Assembly (NCBI GenBank): GCA_002441865.1
Contig: DJNY01000073.1
Span: 1-27,609, forward strand
DNA length: 27,609 nucleotides
From: Lachnospiraceae bacterium UBA6452
GTDB taxonomy: Bacteria; Bacillota; Clostridia; Lachnospirales; Lachnospiraceae
Direction: 5' to 3'
Below the pieces are notes generated by a model. That model was not told where the DNA came from. It saw only the letters and a list, made by a program, of their open reading frames with translations, and did no database searches. Of this stretch, positions 1-6,189 are shown in pieces. The translations under genes were made by a program, and so were the position numbers. How positions within the stretch are numbered: position 1 is the stretch's first letter; each line of letters opens with the position of its first letter.

Positions 1-627
1 TTTCGGTTTGACTGTCTGTATACAGGTTATCTGGGCAACATCCGGCAGATCAATCTGGTAGAAGAGATCAGAAAAGAACTGCTGACGGATGATGCTCCTT
101 GCATCATTGATCCTGCTATGGCTGATTTCGGCAAACTGTATACAGGATTTGATACTGCCTATGTACACAAAATGAAGGAGCTTTGCGGGCAGGCAGATGT
201 GCTTTTGCCCAATCTGACAGAGGCAGCATTTCTGACCGGGCTTCCGTACCGGACAAGAATGTCCGAGGCAGAGGTGCATGTGCTGCTGAAAGGGCTTGCA
301 GCCTTAGGACCTAAACAGATTATTTTAAAAGGTGTCAGTGATACACCGGATCAGATCGGTGTAGCGGTCTATAATTGTGAAGACGACAGAGTTTCTTATT
401 ATTTTACGAGAAGATTACCGAGGAACGGCTATGGAACAGGGGACTGTTTTGCATCTGCTTTTACCGGTGCTTATATGAAAGGAATGGAAGTCAAGGAGGC
501 AGCAGCACTTGCCGCTGATTTTGTCCTTGCAGCCATGGAAGCAACAGCCGGAGATGAAGAACACTGGTATGGCGTACATTTTGAACAGGCACTGCCGCTT
601 TTGATGAAACGACTGGTTATAGGCTAA
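1..627 (+). CDS. Pyridoxal/pyridoxamine kinase (PfkB-like), 3' part only
   Basis: The reading frame is open from the first base of the window, so the gene starts upstream and only the last 208 residues are present. The protein would phosphorylate pyridoxal or pyridoxamine with ATP in cytoplasmic vitamin B6 salvage. Recognisable ribokinase-superfamily elements are a DPAMADFGKLY segment (about residues 37-47 here), a stretch typical of PdxY/PdxK enzymes, an LLPNLTEAAFLTG segment, and the catalytic GTGD signature in GYGTGDCFASAF near the C-terminus, where Asp is the expected base. The next gene encodes a PLP-dependent enzyme, so B6 supply beside a B6 user is a plausible but unproven link. Another PfkB sugar kinase is less likely because of the DPxMAD segment. 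The missing 5' end cannot be assessed. Confidence 0.88.
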   Translation, partial: FRFDCLYTGYLGNIRQINLVEEIRKELLTDDAPCIIDPAMADFGKLYTGFDTAYVHKMKELCGQADVLLPNLTEAAFLTGLPYRTRMSEAEVHVLLKGLAALGPKQIILKGVSDTPDQIGVAVYNCEDDRVSYYFTRRLPRNGYGTGDCFASAFTGAYMKGMEVKEAAALAADFVLAAMEATAGDEEHWYGVHFEQALPLLMKRLVIG

Positions 628-649
628 AACTATAACAGGTTGTTTTATT
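616..649 (+). terminator. Possible weak terminator overlapping the kinase stop codon
   Basis: A perfect 7-bp inverted repeat, GTTATAG (616-622) and CTATAAC (630-636), encloses the TAA stop and is followed by a T-rich run ending near 649. The stem is short and A+T-rich, so termination would be leaky. Confidence 0.35.
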
Positions 650-656
650 TCCCTAT

Positions 657-685
657 TAGACAGATAGGAAAACCCGTGCTACCAT
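657..685 (+). promoter_or_regulatory. Candidate metY promoter with a small hairpin
   Basis: TAGACA (657-662) and TACCAT (680-685) are separated by 17 bp, a moderate sigma-A match. The -35 hexamer lies in the loop of a CCTAT/ATAGG inverted repeat (652-656 and 664-668), which could be a regulator site. No SAM riboswitch consensus is visible. Confidence 0.35.
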
Positions 686-744
686 AAATACATCAAAAAG
701 AAATACCAAAAAGAAAAACCAAAAGAAACAGGAGCGTGAATAAA

Positions 745-2052
745 ATGAGTAAAAAACCATATGCAGAAAGAAATTTAAAATTTGAAACATTACAGCTTCA
801 TGTAGGACAGGAAAGCCCGGATCCGGTAACGGATGCAAGAGCCGTTCCGATTTACCTGACTTCCTCGTATGTATTCCATAACAGCCAGCATGCAGCAGAC
901 CGTTTCGGTCTTCGTGATGCAGGTAATATTTACGGAAGACTGACAAACCCGACAGAAGATGTATTTGAACAGAGAATCGCAGCACTCGAAGGCGGTGTTG
1001 CAGCACTTGCAGTCGGCAGTGGAGCAGCAGCACTGACTTATGCATTCCAGGCAGTTGCACACAAAGGAGATCACATCGTAGCAGCCAAGAATATTTACGG
1101 CGGCACCTATAATCTGCTTGCACATACGCTTCCGGATTACGGCATAGAAACAACATTTGTAGATCCTTTTGATTATGAAGGCATTGAAGCAGCAATCAGG
1201 GAAAACACAACAGCGATCGAGATCGAAACACTCGGCAATCCGAATTCAGAAGTGGTTGATATTGAAAAAATCGCAAACATTGCACATTCCCACAATATCC
1301 CGTTGATCGTAGATAACACATTTGCGACACCTTATCTGGTACGTCCGATCGAGTATGGTGCAGATATTGTCGTACATTCCGCAACAAAATTCATTGGCGG
1401 ACATGGAACCACGATCGGTGGCGTGATCGTAGACAGCGGCAAATTTGACTGGACAAAGAGTGACAAATATCCATGGCTTGTTGAGCCAAACGTATCATAT
1501 CATGGCGTCAGCTTTGCAAAGGACTGCGCACCGGCAGCTTTTGTGACATATATCCGTGCGATCCTGCTGCGTGATATGGGAGCAACTTTATCACCGGTAC
1601 ATGCGTTTATCTTCCTGCAGGGACTTGAAACATTATCACTGCGTGTAGAGCGTCATGTGGAAAATGCACTGAAGGTCGTACAGTTCTTAAAGGATCAGCC
1701 ACAGGTAGAAAAGGTAAATCATCCTTCCGTATCCGATGATCCGGAGCAGCAGAAGCTTTATAAGAAATACTTCCCGAACGGTGGCGGTTCCATCTTTACT
1801 TTTGAGATCAAGGGAGATGCGAAAAAAGCACAGGATTTCATCGACCAGCTTGAACTGTTCTCTCTGCTTGCCAATGTAGCAGATGTGAAATCGCTTGCGA
1901 TCCATCCGGCATCTACGACACATTCTGAATGCAACGAGGCTGAACTGTTAGATCAGGGCATTAAACCAAACACGATCCGCCTTTCTATCGGAACAGAGAA
2001 TATTGATGATATCATCGAAGACCTGGCAGAAGCATTTAAGGCGATTGAGTAG
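745..2052 (+). CDS. metY: O-acetylhomoserine sulfhydrylase (aminocarboxypropyltransferase)
   Basis: This is a 435-residue PLP enzyme of the Cys/Met metabolism family, which makes homocysteine from O-acetyl-L-homoserine and sulfide in the cytoplasm (direct sulfhydrylation route to methionine). The N-terminal FETLQLHVGQE and PIYLTSSYVF segments are typical of MetY rather than the shorter MetB/MetC enzymes. The PLP lysine is expected at K215 in HSATKFIGGHGT, and VDNTFATPYL precedes it. The length matches bacterial MetY (about 425-440). The ATG at 745 was chosen over an in-frame GTG at 736 because an AGGAG sits 10 nt upstream of the ATG and overlaps the GTG region. The gene appears monocistronic, with a strong terminator following. 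A related O-succinylhomoserine enzyme is possible but less likely. Confidence 0.93.
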   Translation: MSKKPYAERNLKFETLQLHVGQESPDPVTDARAVPIYLTSSYVFHNSQHAADRFGLRDAGNIYGRLTNPTEDVFEQRIAALEGGVAALAVGSGAAALTYAFQAVAHKGDHIVAAKNIYGGTYNLLAHTLPDYGIETTFVDPFDYEGIEAAIRENTTAIEIETLGNPNSEVVDIEKIANIAHSHNIPLIVDNTFATPYLVRPIEYGADIVVHSATKFIGGHGTTIGGVIVDSGKFDWTKSDKYPWLVEPNVSYHGVSFAKDCAPAAFVTYIRAILLRDMGATLSPVHAFIFLQGLETLSLRVERHVENALKVVQFLKDQPQVEKVNHPSVSDDPEQQKLYKKYFPNGGGSIFTFEIKGDAKKAQDFIDQLELFSLLANVADVKSLAIHPASTTHSECNEAELLDQGIKPNTIRLSIGTENIDDIIEDLAEAFKAIE

Positions 2053-2104
2053 ACAAACTGCACGGCAGCATAGAAATTAAGAAGGAAAAGAATAAACATG
2101 TGAA

Positions 2105-2147
2105 AACACCGGCAGATGCTGCAAAGCATAAGCCGGTGTTGTATTTT
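2105..2147 (+). terminator. Rho-independent terminator after metY
   Basis: A 9-bp perfect stem AACACCGGC (2105-2113) / GCCGGTGTT (2132-2140) is extended inside by ATGCT/AGCAT closing a GCAA tetraloop (2121-2124), and is followed by GTATTTTA. A short T run on the opposite strand could let it also serve the convergent DtxR gene. Confidence 0.85.
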
Positions 2148-2177
2148 ATAGGTGAATAACAAAAAAACATATAAATC

Positions 2178-2552
2178 TTATTCAGTCCGGGTAGAAGCAA
2201 CAAAATTCTTGATCGCCTGAAAGCTTTCTTTGCTGACAACATGTTCCATCTTGCAGGCATCCTCTGCTGCAATTTCAGGATCCACACCAAGCTTTGTCAG
2301 CCAGGAAGTCAGAAATTCATGCCTTTCATAGATCATATCCGCAATTTCACGGCCTGCATCGGTAAGATTGATAAAGCCGGCATCACTGACTGTGATCAAC
2401 TGCTTTTCACGGAGATTTTTCATTGCAATACTGATACTGGATTTTTTAAAGCCAAGTTCATTGGCAATATCAACGGAGCGAACAACCGGGAGCTTTCTGC
2501 TCAGGATCAGGATCGTCTCTAAATAATTTTCTGCTGATTCATTAGGTGCCAT
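2178..2552 (-). CDS. DtxR/MntR-family metal-dependent regulator
   Basis: This 124-residue cytoplasmic repressor of the DtxR family probably senses ferrous iron (or manganese). Residues 1-70 form the winged helix: SAENYLETIL, then VDIANELGFKKSSISIAMKNL as the helix-turn-helix. The dimerisation and metal-binding region follows, with RHEFLTSWLTKLGV and the AxxDACKMEH motif whose Cys, Glu and His match metal ligands of the family. There is no C-terminal SH3-like domain, so it is of the short MntR type. The ATG at 2552 has AAAGGGA about 8 nt upstream; 26 further in-frame codons upstream lack homology and were excluded. It is transcribed divergently from feoA with back-to-back -35 elements, and GTTAG/CTAAC repeats in the shared region make it the obvious candidate controller of the feo genes (inference). 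Confidence 0.88.
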   Translation of the reverse strand: MAPNESAENYLETILILSRKLPVVRSVDIANELGFKKSSISIAMKNLREKQLITVSDAGFINLTDAGREIADMIYERHEFLTSWLTKLGVDPEIAAEDACKMEHVVSKESFQAIKNFVASTRTE

Positions 2553-2611
2553 TTCAATTCCCTTTCTTACGCAAAACGTATTAAAATAACGAGCTTTTTT
2601 GTATTGACGCA

Positions 2612-2640
2612 AGTATAGCACATTTCTCAAAAAAAAACAA
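2612..2640 (-). promoter_or_regulatory. Promoter of the DtxR-family gene
   Basis: Read on the minus strand, TTGTTT (2640-2635), a 17-bp spacer and TATACT (2617-2612) form a good sigma-A promoter about 60 nt upstream of the start codon. Its -35 lies 10 bp from that of the divergent feoA promoter. Confidence 0.6.
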
Positions 2641-2649
2641 TAAAAGTTG

Positions 2650-2678
2650 TTGACATCTAATATTCGTTAGAGTATACT
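2650..2678 (+). promoter_or_regulatory. feoA operon promoter
   Basis: TTGACA (2650-2655), exactly 17 bp, then TATACT (2673-2678): consensus -35 and a 5/6 match at -10. The spacer and -10 are covered by GTTAG-type half-sites, so repressor binding would directly block RNA polymerase. Confidence 0.8.
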
Positions 2679-2681
2679 AAC
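2656..2681. promoter_or_regulatory. Triple half-site operator for an iron regulator
   Basis: Three hexamers spaced every 10 bp: TCTAAT (2656-2661), GTTAGA (2666-2671) and ACTAAC (2676-2681). Neighbouring hexamers are in inverted orientation, giving two overlapping 16-bp inverted repeats with 4-bp centres. The GTTAG half-site recalls the core of DtxR/IdeR boxes. A matching site precedes feoB. Confidence 0.65.
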
Positions 2682-2747
2682 CTCGAAATGAAAGAAAATT
2701 ATCGATAAGCTCCGGAACGGAGCCGAAAAAGAAAGAAAGGGATGAAT

Positions 2748-2960
2748 ATGATGCCTCTGTCAATGGCAAAAGAAGGAGAGCCTAATGTAATTAAAAAAAT
2801 AGGCGGTAAAGAAGAAACCAGACAGTTCCTGGAAAATCTTGGATTTGTAACGGGCGGCATGGTTACGGTGATATCCCAGATGGGTGGTAACCTGATCGTA
2901 AATGTCAAAGAGTCCCGCGTTGCCATAGGAAAAGATATGGCAAATAAAATTATGATCTGA
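2748..2960 (+). CDS. feoA: FeoA family ferrous iron transport protein (first copy)
   Basis: This is a 70-residue cytoplasmic SH3-like FeoA protein, an accessory of the FeoB ferrous iron transporter. Recognisable segments are GKEETRQFLENLGFVTGGMVTVIS (about residues 20-43) and the terminal NVKESRVAIGKDMANKIMI strand region, which contains the conserved RVAI/L-type segment of FeoA. Three ATGs cluster at 2742, 2748 and 2751. The AAAGGG just upstream is too close to the first, and 2748 gives 6-nt spacing and an MMPLSM start resembling relatives as I remember them. It is the first gene after the feo promoter and is followed 66 nt later by a second, divergent FeoA. Two FeoA proteins in one operon are common in Clostridia. 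Confidence 0.88.
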   Translation: MMPLSMAKEGEPNVIKKIGGKEETRQFLENLGFVTGGMVTVISQMGGNLIVNVKESRVAIGKDMANKIMI

Positions 2961-3026
2961 TGAGCAGGGTAAACTGTCAGGCATCGTCAGATGCGTGATA
3001 ATATAATAAAGAAAAGGAGCATAAAA

Positions 3027-3260
3027 ATGGCAAACGAGTCAAAAACACTGAAAAACGCTGCTGTTGGTGCAACTGTCAAAGTTAAAAAGCTGACGGGTGA
3101 TGGTCCTGTCAAAAGAAGAATCATGGACATGGGCATCACAAAAGGCGTAGAAATCTATGTAAGAAAGGTAGCACCACTTGGTGATCCGGTGGAAGTTACA
3201 GTAAGAGGCTATGAGCTGTCACTGCGTAAGGCAGATGCAGAAATGATTGTTATTGAATAA
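3027..3260 (+). CDS. feoA: FeoA family ferrous iron transport protein (second copy)
   Basis: This 77-residue FeoA protein is more canonical than the preceding copy. It contains VGATVKVKKLTGDGPVKRRIMDMGITKG (roughly residues 13-40), which carries the family's RRIMDMG motif, then GDPVEVTVRGYELSLRKADAEMI, the strand pair that ends FeoA domains. The family binds or regulates the FeoB G-domain region at the inner membrane. The ATG at 3027 has AAGGAG seven nt upstream; twelve further in-frame codons upstream translate the leader and were rejected. The gene shares the feoA1 transcript, but a hairpin with eight T residues begins over its stop codon, which should reduce read-through into feoB. Confidence 0.92.
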   Translation: MANESKTLKNAAVGATVKVKKLTGDGPVKRRIMDMGITKGVEIYVRKVAPLGDPVEVTVRGYELSLRKADAEMIVIE

Positions 3261-3271
3261 CAATTTTTTTT
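3246..3271 (+). terminator. Attenuating terminator between feoA2 and feoB
   Basis: ATTGTTA (3246-3252) and TAACAAT (3258-3264) form a 7-bp A+T-rich stem with a TTGAA loop, followed directly by a run of eight T (3264-3271). It overlaps the feoA2 stop codon. The stem is weak, so partial termination is more likely than a full stop. Confidence 0.55.
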
Positions 3272-3279
3272 GTCTGTAC

Positions 3280-3295
3280 GTTAGTAAAAACTAAC
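3280..3295. promoter_or_regulatory. Second feo operator, upstream of feoB
   Basis: GTTAGT (3280-3285), four A residues, ACTAAC (3290-3295): a perfect 16-bp inverted repeat with the same spacing as the operator in the feoA promoter. A degenerate third hexamer, GTAAGC, starts ten bp further on at 3300. I see only weak candidate promoter hexamers here (for example TATAAA at 3328-3333 without a good -35). Confidence 0.6.
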
Positions 3296-3355
3296 AAAAG
3301 TAAGCAACAGGCTATTTTAATTAGTTGTATAAAATAAGAAAGAGGAGTAGAGAAA

Positions 3356-5524
3356 ATGGCAATTAAAATCGCATTAGCAGGTAACCCAAACTGCGGTAAA
3401 ACAACTTTGTTTAACGCGTTGACAGGTTCCAACCAGTTTGTCGGAAACTGGCCGGGCGTTACGGTTGAGAAAAAGGAAGGTAAGCTGAAAAAAGCTTACA
3501 GCGGCAAGGAATCAGATGTCGTTATCATGGATCTTCCGGGTATTTATTCTCTGTCACCATACACACTGGAAGAGGTAGTTGCCCGTAACTATCTGATCGC
3601 AGAGAGACCGGATGCAATCATCAATATCATTGATGGTACGAATATCGAAAGAAACCTGTATCTGTCTACACAGATCATGGAACTGGGTATTCCGGTTGTT
3701 ATGGCTGTTAACATGTCAGACCTTGTTGAAAAGTCAGGCGACAAGATACATATTGATAAATTAAGTGCAAAACTCGGTTGTGATGCATGTGAGATCTCTG
3801 CACTGAAGGGAACAGGCATTGATGTAGCGGTTAAGAAAGCGATCGCAGCAGCAAAGGCTAACAAGTCTGTGGCACCTGTTCATGAGTTCAGTGAAGATGT
3901 TGAGAAATACATCACAGCAGCAAGCGACAAACTTGGCAGTGATGTAAAAGAAGAACAGAAGCGTTTCTTCGCAATCAAACTTCTGGAGAAGGATGACAAG
4001 ATCATTGAGCAGATGCAGTCCAAAGTAGATGTATCTGCAGAGATTGAAGAGATGGAGAAGGAATTTGATGATGATACAGAAAGTATTATCACAAATGAAA
4101 GATATGTATATATCTCTTCTATCATTGATGTCTGCTACACAAAGAATAAAAAGAAAGCAATGTCTACATCAGATAAGATTGATAAGTGGGTAACAAACAG
4201 ATGGTTAGCACTGCCTATCTTTGCTCTGGTTATGTTCATTGTATATTATGTATCTGTTACAACAGTAGGTTCTATCTTGACAGACTGGACAAATGATACA
4301 TTGTTCGGTGAATGGATCGTTCCCGGCGTACAGTCAGCACTGGAAGCTGTCAACTGTGCAGACTGGCTTACAAGCCTGATCGCAGATGGTGTTGTAAGTG
4401 GTGTCGGTGCAGTTCTTGGTTTCGTACCACAGATGCTCGTACTGTTCATTTTCCTTGCATTCCTTGAGTCCTGCGGTTATATGGCACGTGTTGCTTTCAT
4501 CATGGACCGTATCTTCCGTAAATTCGGTCTTTCCGGAAAATCATTCATTCCAATGCTGATCGGTAGTGGATGTGGTGTTCCTGGTGTTATGGCTTCCCGT
4601 ACGATCGAGAATGACAGAGACCGTAAGATGACGATCATGACAACAACATTTGTTCCGTGTGGTGCAAAACTTCCTATCATCGCACTGATCGCCGGTGCAT
4701 TCTTCCAGAATGCAGGATGGGTTTCATGGTCTGCATACTTCGTTGGTATCGCAGCAATCATCTGCTCCGGTATTATCTTAAAGAAAACAAAAATGTTTGC
4801 AGGTGAACCTGCTCCATTTGTTATGGAGTTACCTGCATACCACTGGCCAACAGTTGGTAATGTACTCAGAAGCATGTGGGAAAGAGGCTGGTCATTCATC
4901 AAAAAGGCTGGTACAATCATTTTATTATCTACAATCGTACTTTGGTTCTTACAGGGATTTGGCTGGGTCGATGGCAGCTTTACAATGCTGGAAGCTGAAC
5001 AGCTCAACGACAGTATTTTGGCTAAGATCGGTAATGTAATTGCTCCTATCTTTGCTCCACTTGGTTTTGGAAACTGGAAGATGGCAGTTGCAACCGTTAC
5101 AGGTCTGATCGCAAAAGAGAACGTTGTTGCTACATTCGGTATCCTTTTCGGTTATGGCGAAGTTGCAGAAGACGGTGCAGAAATCTGGCAGGTACTTTCA
5201 CAGGCAATTACTCCTGTTGCTGCTTATGGTTTCCTGGTATTCAACCTGTTATGCGCTCCTTGTTTCGCAGCAATGGGTGCTATCAAGAGAGAAATGAACA
5301 ACGCAAAATGGTTCTGGTTCGCAATCGGTTATCAGACAGTTCTGGCATATGTAGTTGCACTTTGCATCTATCAGATCGGTACACTGATCACAACAGGTGC
5401 ATTCGGAATCGGAACAGTTGTAGCATTCCTTCTTGTGCTTGGCTTCCTGTATCTGTTATTCAGACCTTATAAGGAAAGTAAGACATTAAACGTAAACATT
5501 GACAAAAAGGCATTTGCAAAATAA
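3356..5524 (+). CDS. feoB: Ferrous iron transport GTPase-permease FeoB
   Basis: This 722-residue inner-membrane ferrous iron importer begins with a cytoplasmic G domain: G1 GNPNCGKT at residues 9-16, the FVGNWPGVTVEKKEG switch segment, G3 DLPG at 59-62 and G4 NMSD at 119-122. A linker helical domain follows, then a membrane part from about residue 278. The permease carries the duplicated Gate motifs (FIPMLIGSGCGVPGVMASR, then TTFVPCGAKLP, and later the LLCAPCFAAMGAI segment). The cysteines in GCGVP, PCGAK and CAPC are the conserved pore cysteines of the family. The start has AGAGGAG about 7 nt upstream. The length is typical for the long FeoB form. It lies in a Feo cluster behind its own operator copy, which suggests separate iron control. 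Confidence 0.97.
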   Translation: MAIKIALAGNPNCGKTTLFNALTGSNQFVGNWPGVTVEKKEGKLKKAYSGKESDVVIMDLPGIYSLSPYTLEEVVARNYLIAERPDAIINIIDGTNIERNLYLSTQIMELGIPVVMAVNMSDLVEKSGDKIHIDKLSAKLGCDACEISALKGTGIDVAVKKAIAAAKANKSVAPVHEFSEDVEKYITAASDKLGSDVKEEQKRFFAIKLLEKDDKIIEQMQSKVDVSAEIEEMEKEFDDDTESIITNERYVYISSIIDVCYTKNKKKAMSTSDKIDKWVTNRWLALPIFALVMFIVYYVSVTTVGSILTDWTNDTLFGEWIVPGVQSALEAVNCADWLTSLIADGVVSGVGAVLGFVPQMLVLFIFLAFLESCGYMARVAFIMDRIFRKFGLSGKSFIPMLIGSGCGVPGVMASRTIENDRDRKMTIMTTTFVPCGAKLPIIALIAGAFFQNAGWVSWSAYFVGIAAIICSGIILKKTKMFAGEPAPFVMELPAYHWPTVGNVLRSMWERGWSFIKKAGTIILLSTIVLWFLQGFGWVDGSFTMLEAEQLNDSILAKIGNVIAPIFAPLGFGNWKMAVATVTGLIAKENVVATFGILFGYGEVAEDGAEIWQVLSQAITPVAAYGFLVFNLLCAPCFAAMGAIKREMNNAKWFWFAIGYQTVLAYVVALCIYQIGTLITTGAFGIGTVVAFLLVLGFLYLLFRPYKESKTLNVNIDKKAFAK

Positions 5525-5548
5525 AAATGCTGATCCGGAGGTGATCAA

Positions 5549-5686
5549 ATGGGTACAGCTTTAGTACTTGCGATCTTAATCGTGATAGTTGGATGTATTA
5601 TCCGCAGTATGATAAAAGACAAAAAAGCAGGAAAGTCCCTGCAGTGCGGCGGAGATTGTAAAAACTGTCACGGTGGCTGTCATTAA
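5549..5686 (+). CDS. FeoB-associated Cys-rich membrane peptide
   Basis: This 45-residue protein has one N-terminal membrane helix (about residues 3-18, ALVLAILIVIVGCII), a basic stretch with KDKKAGK, and a C-terminal cysteine/histidine motif CGGDCKNCHGGCH. The pattern matches the FeoB-associated Cys-rich family, small single-pass proteins encoded just after feoB and thought to bind iron or aid FeoB; the biochemical role is not established. The ATG at 5549 follows an almost ideal ribosome binding site, GGAGGTGATC, with only 2 nt before the start or 4-5 nt counted from GGAGGT. It begins 24 nt after the feoB stop, so the two genes should be co-transcribed. Confidence 0.85.
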   Translation: MGTALVLAILIVIVGCIIRSMIKDKKAGKSLQCGGDCKNCHGGCH

Positions 5687-5705
5687 ATGCCATAGGAGGT
5701 AATAT

Positions 5706-5969
5706 ATGCGGAAAGAAATGATCATTCAGCGCTTAAAAGAGCGTGGCTGTCGCATTACAAAGCAGCGACTGTTATTACTTGACATTATACTGGAAGAAGA
5801 TTGCTGCTGCTGTAAAGAGATTTATTATAAAGCATCCAAAAAGGATCAGAATATCGGGCCTGCCACTGTATATCGTATGATCAATACACTGGAGGAGATC
5901 GGTGCGATCACAAGAAGAAGTACCTTTACGGTCAATCTTCCACCGGAAGAAGAAAAAACAGCAGTTTGA
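5706..5969 (+). CDS. Fur-like DNA-binding domain protein, lacking the dimer/metal domain
   Basis: This 87-residue protein matches only the N-terminal winged helix of the Fur family: RLKERGCRITKQRLLLLDIIL, EIYYKASKKDQNIGPATVYRMINTLEEIGAI. The C-terminal dimerisation domain with its HHxH metal ligands, which normally brings Fur proteins to 130-150 residues, is absent. The sequence beyond the stop shows no remnant of it in any frame, so this is a short protein rather than a fresh frameshift. A CCCC run (near residue 33) replaces the usual HxSA-type segment and might bind metal. AGGAGGT sits 6 nt before the ATG, 19 nt after the preceding small gene, so it belongs to the feoB transcript. It could modulate Fur-type sites or act on iron genes; the target is unknown. 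Confidence 0.75.
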   Translation: MRKEMIIQRLKERGCRITKQRLLLLDIILEEDCCCCKEIYYKASKKDQNIGPATVYRMINTLEEIGAITRRSTFTVNLPPEEEKTAV

Positions 5970-5981
5970 AGTGAAGAATTA

Positions 5982-6042
5982 CAGAAATAAATAGCAGAAA
6001 GACCGGAACATTGTGCTCCGGTCTTTCTGCTATTTATTTCTG
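5982..6042 (+). terminator. Long perfect inverted repeat, terminator of the feo locus
   Basis: Arms 5982-6007 and 6017-6042 are perfect reverse complements over 26 bp with a 9-nt loop. The centre is G+C-rich (AGACCGG/CCGGTCT) and the outer part A+T-rich, so the right arm itself supplies the U-rich tail TATTTATTTCTG. It is symmetric enough to work on either strand. Confidence 0.75.
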
Positions 6043-6189
6043 TTGAGGGCACCCTAAATATAAAGAAAAAGAAAGATTTCACTACAAATCTATACAGAAC
6101 AAGCTGACAGGAATAAAATAAAAGAAAAAAGTAATAGTACACAAAGAAAAATCAGAAGAAGAATGTATGAGAAAGATAAGGAGAAAGCT

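Noticed and set aside
628..744. SAM riboswitch or T-box before metY
   Set aside because: No SAM-I, SAM-II or SAM-III consensus and no T-box motif could be matched; only a short hairpin is present.
656..1195. Long open frame antisense to metY (179 codons)
   Set aside because: No start site with a ribosome binding site, and a Leu/Cys/Arg-rich composition typical of a shadow; metY itself is clearly real.
4477..5007. 176-codon open frame antisense to feoB
   Set aside because: It mirrors the conserved FeoB membrane domain and has no recognisable product.
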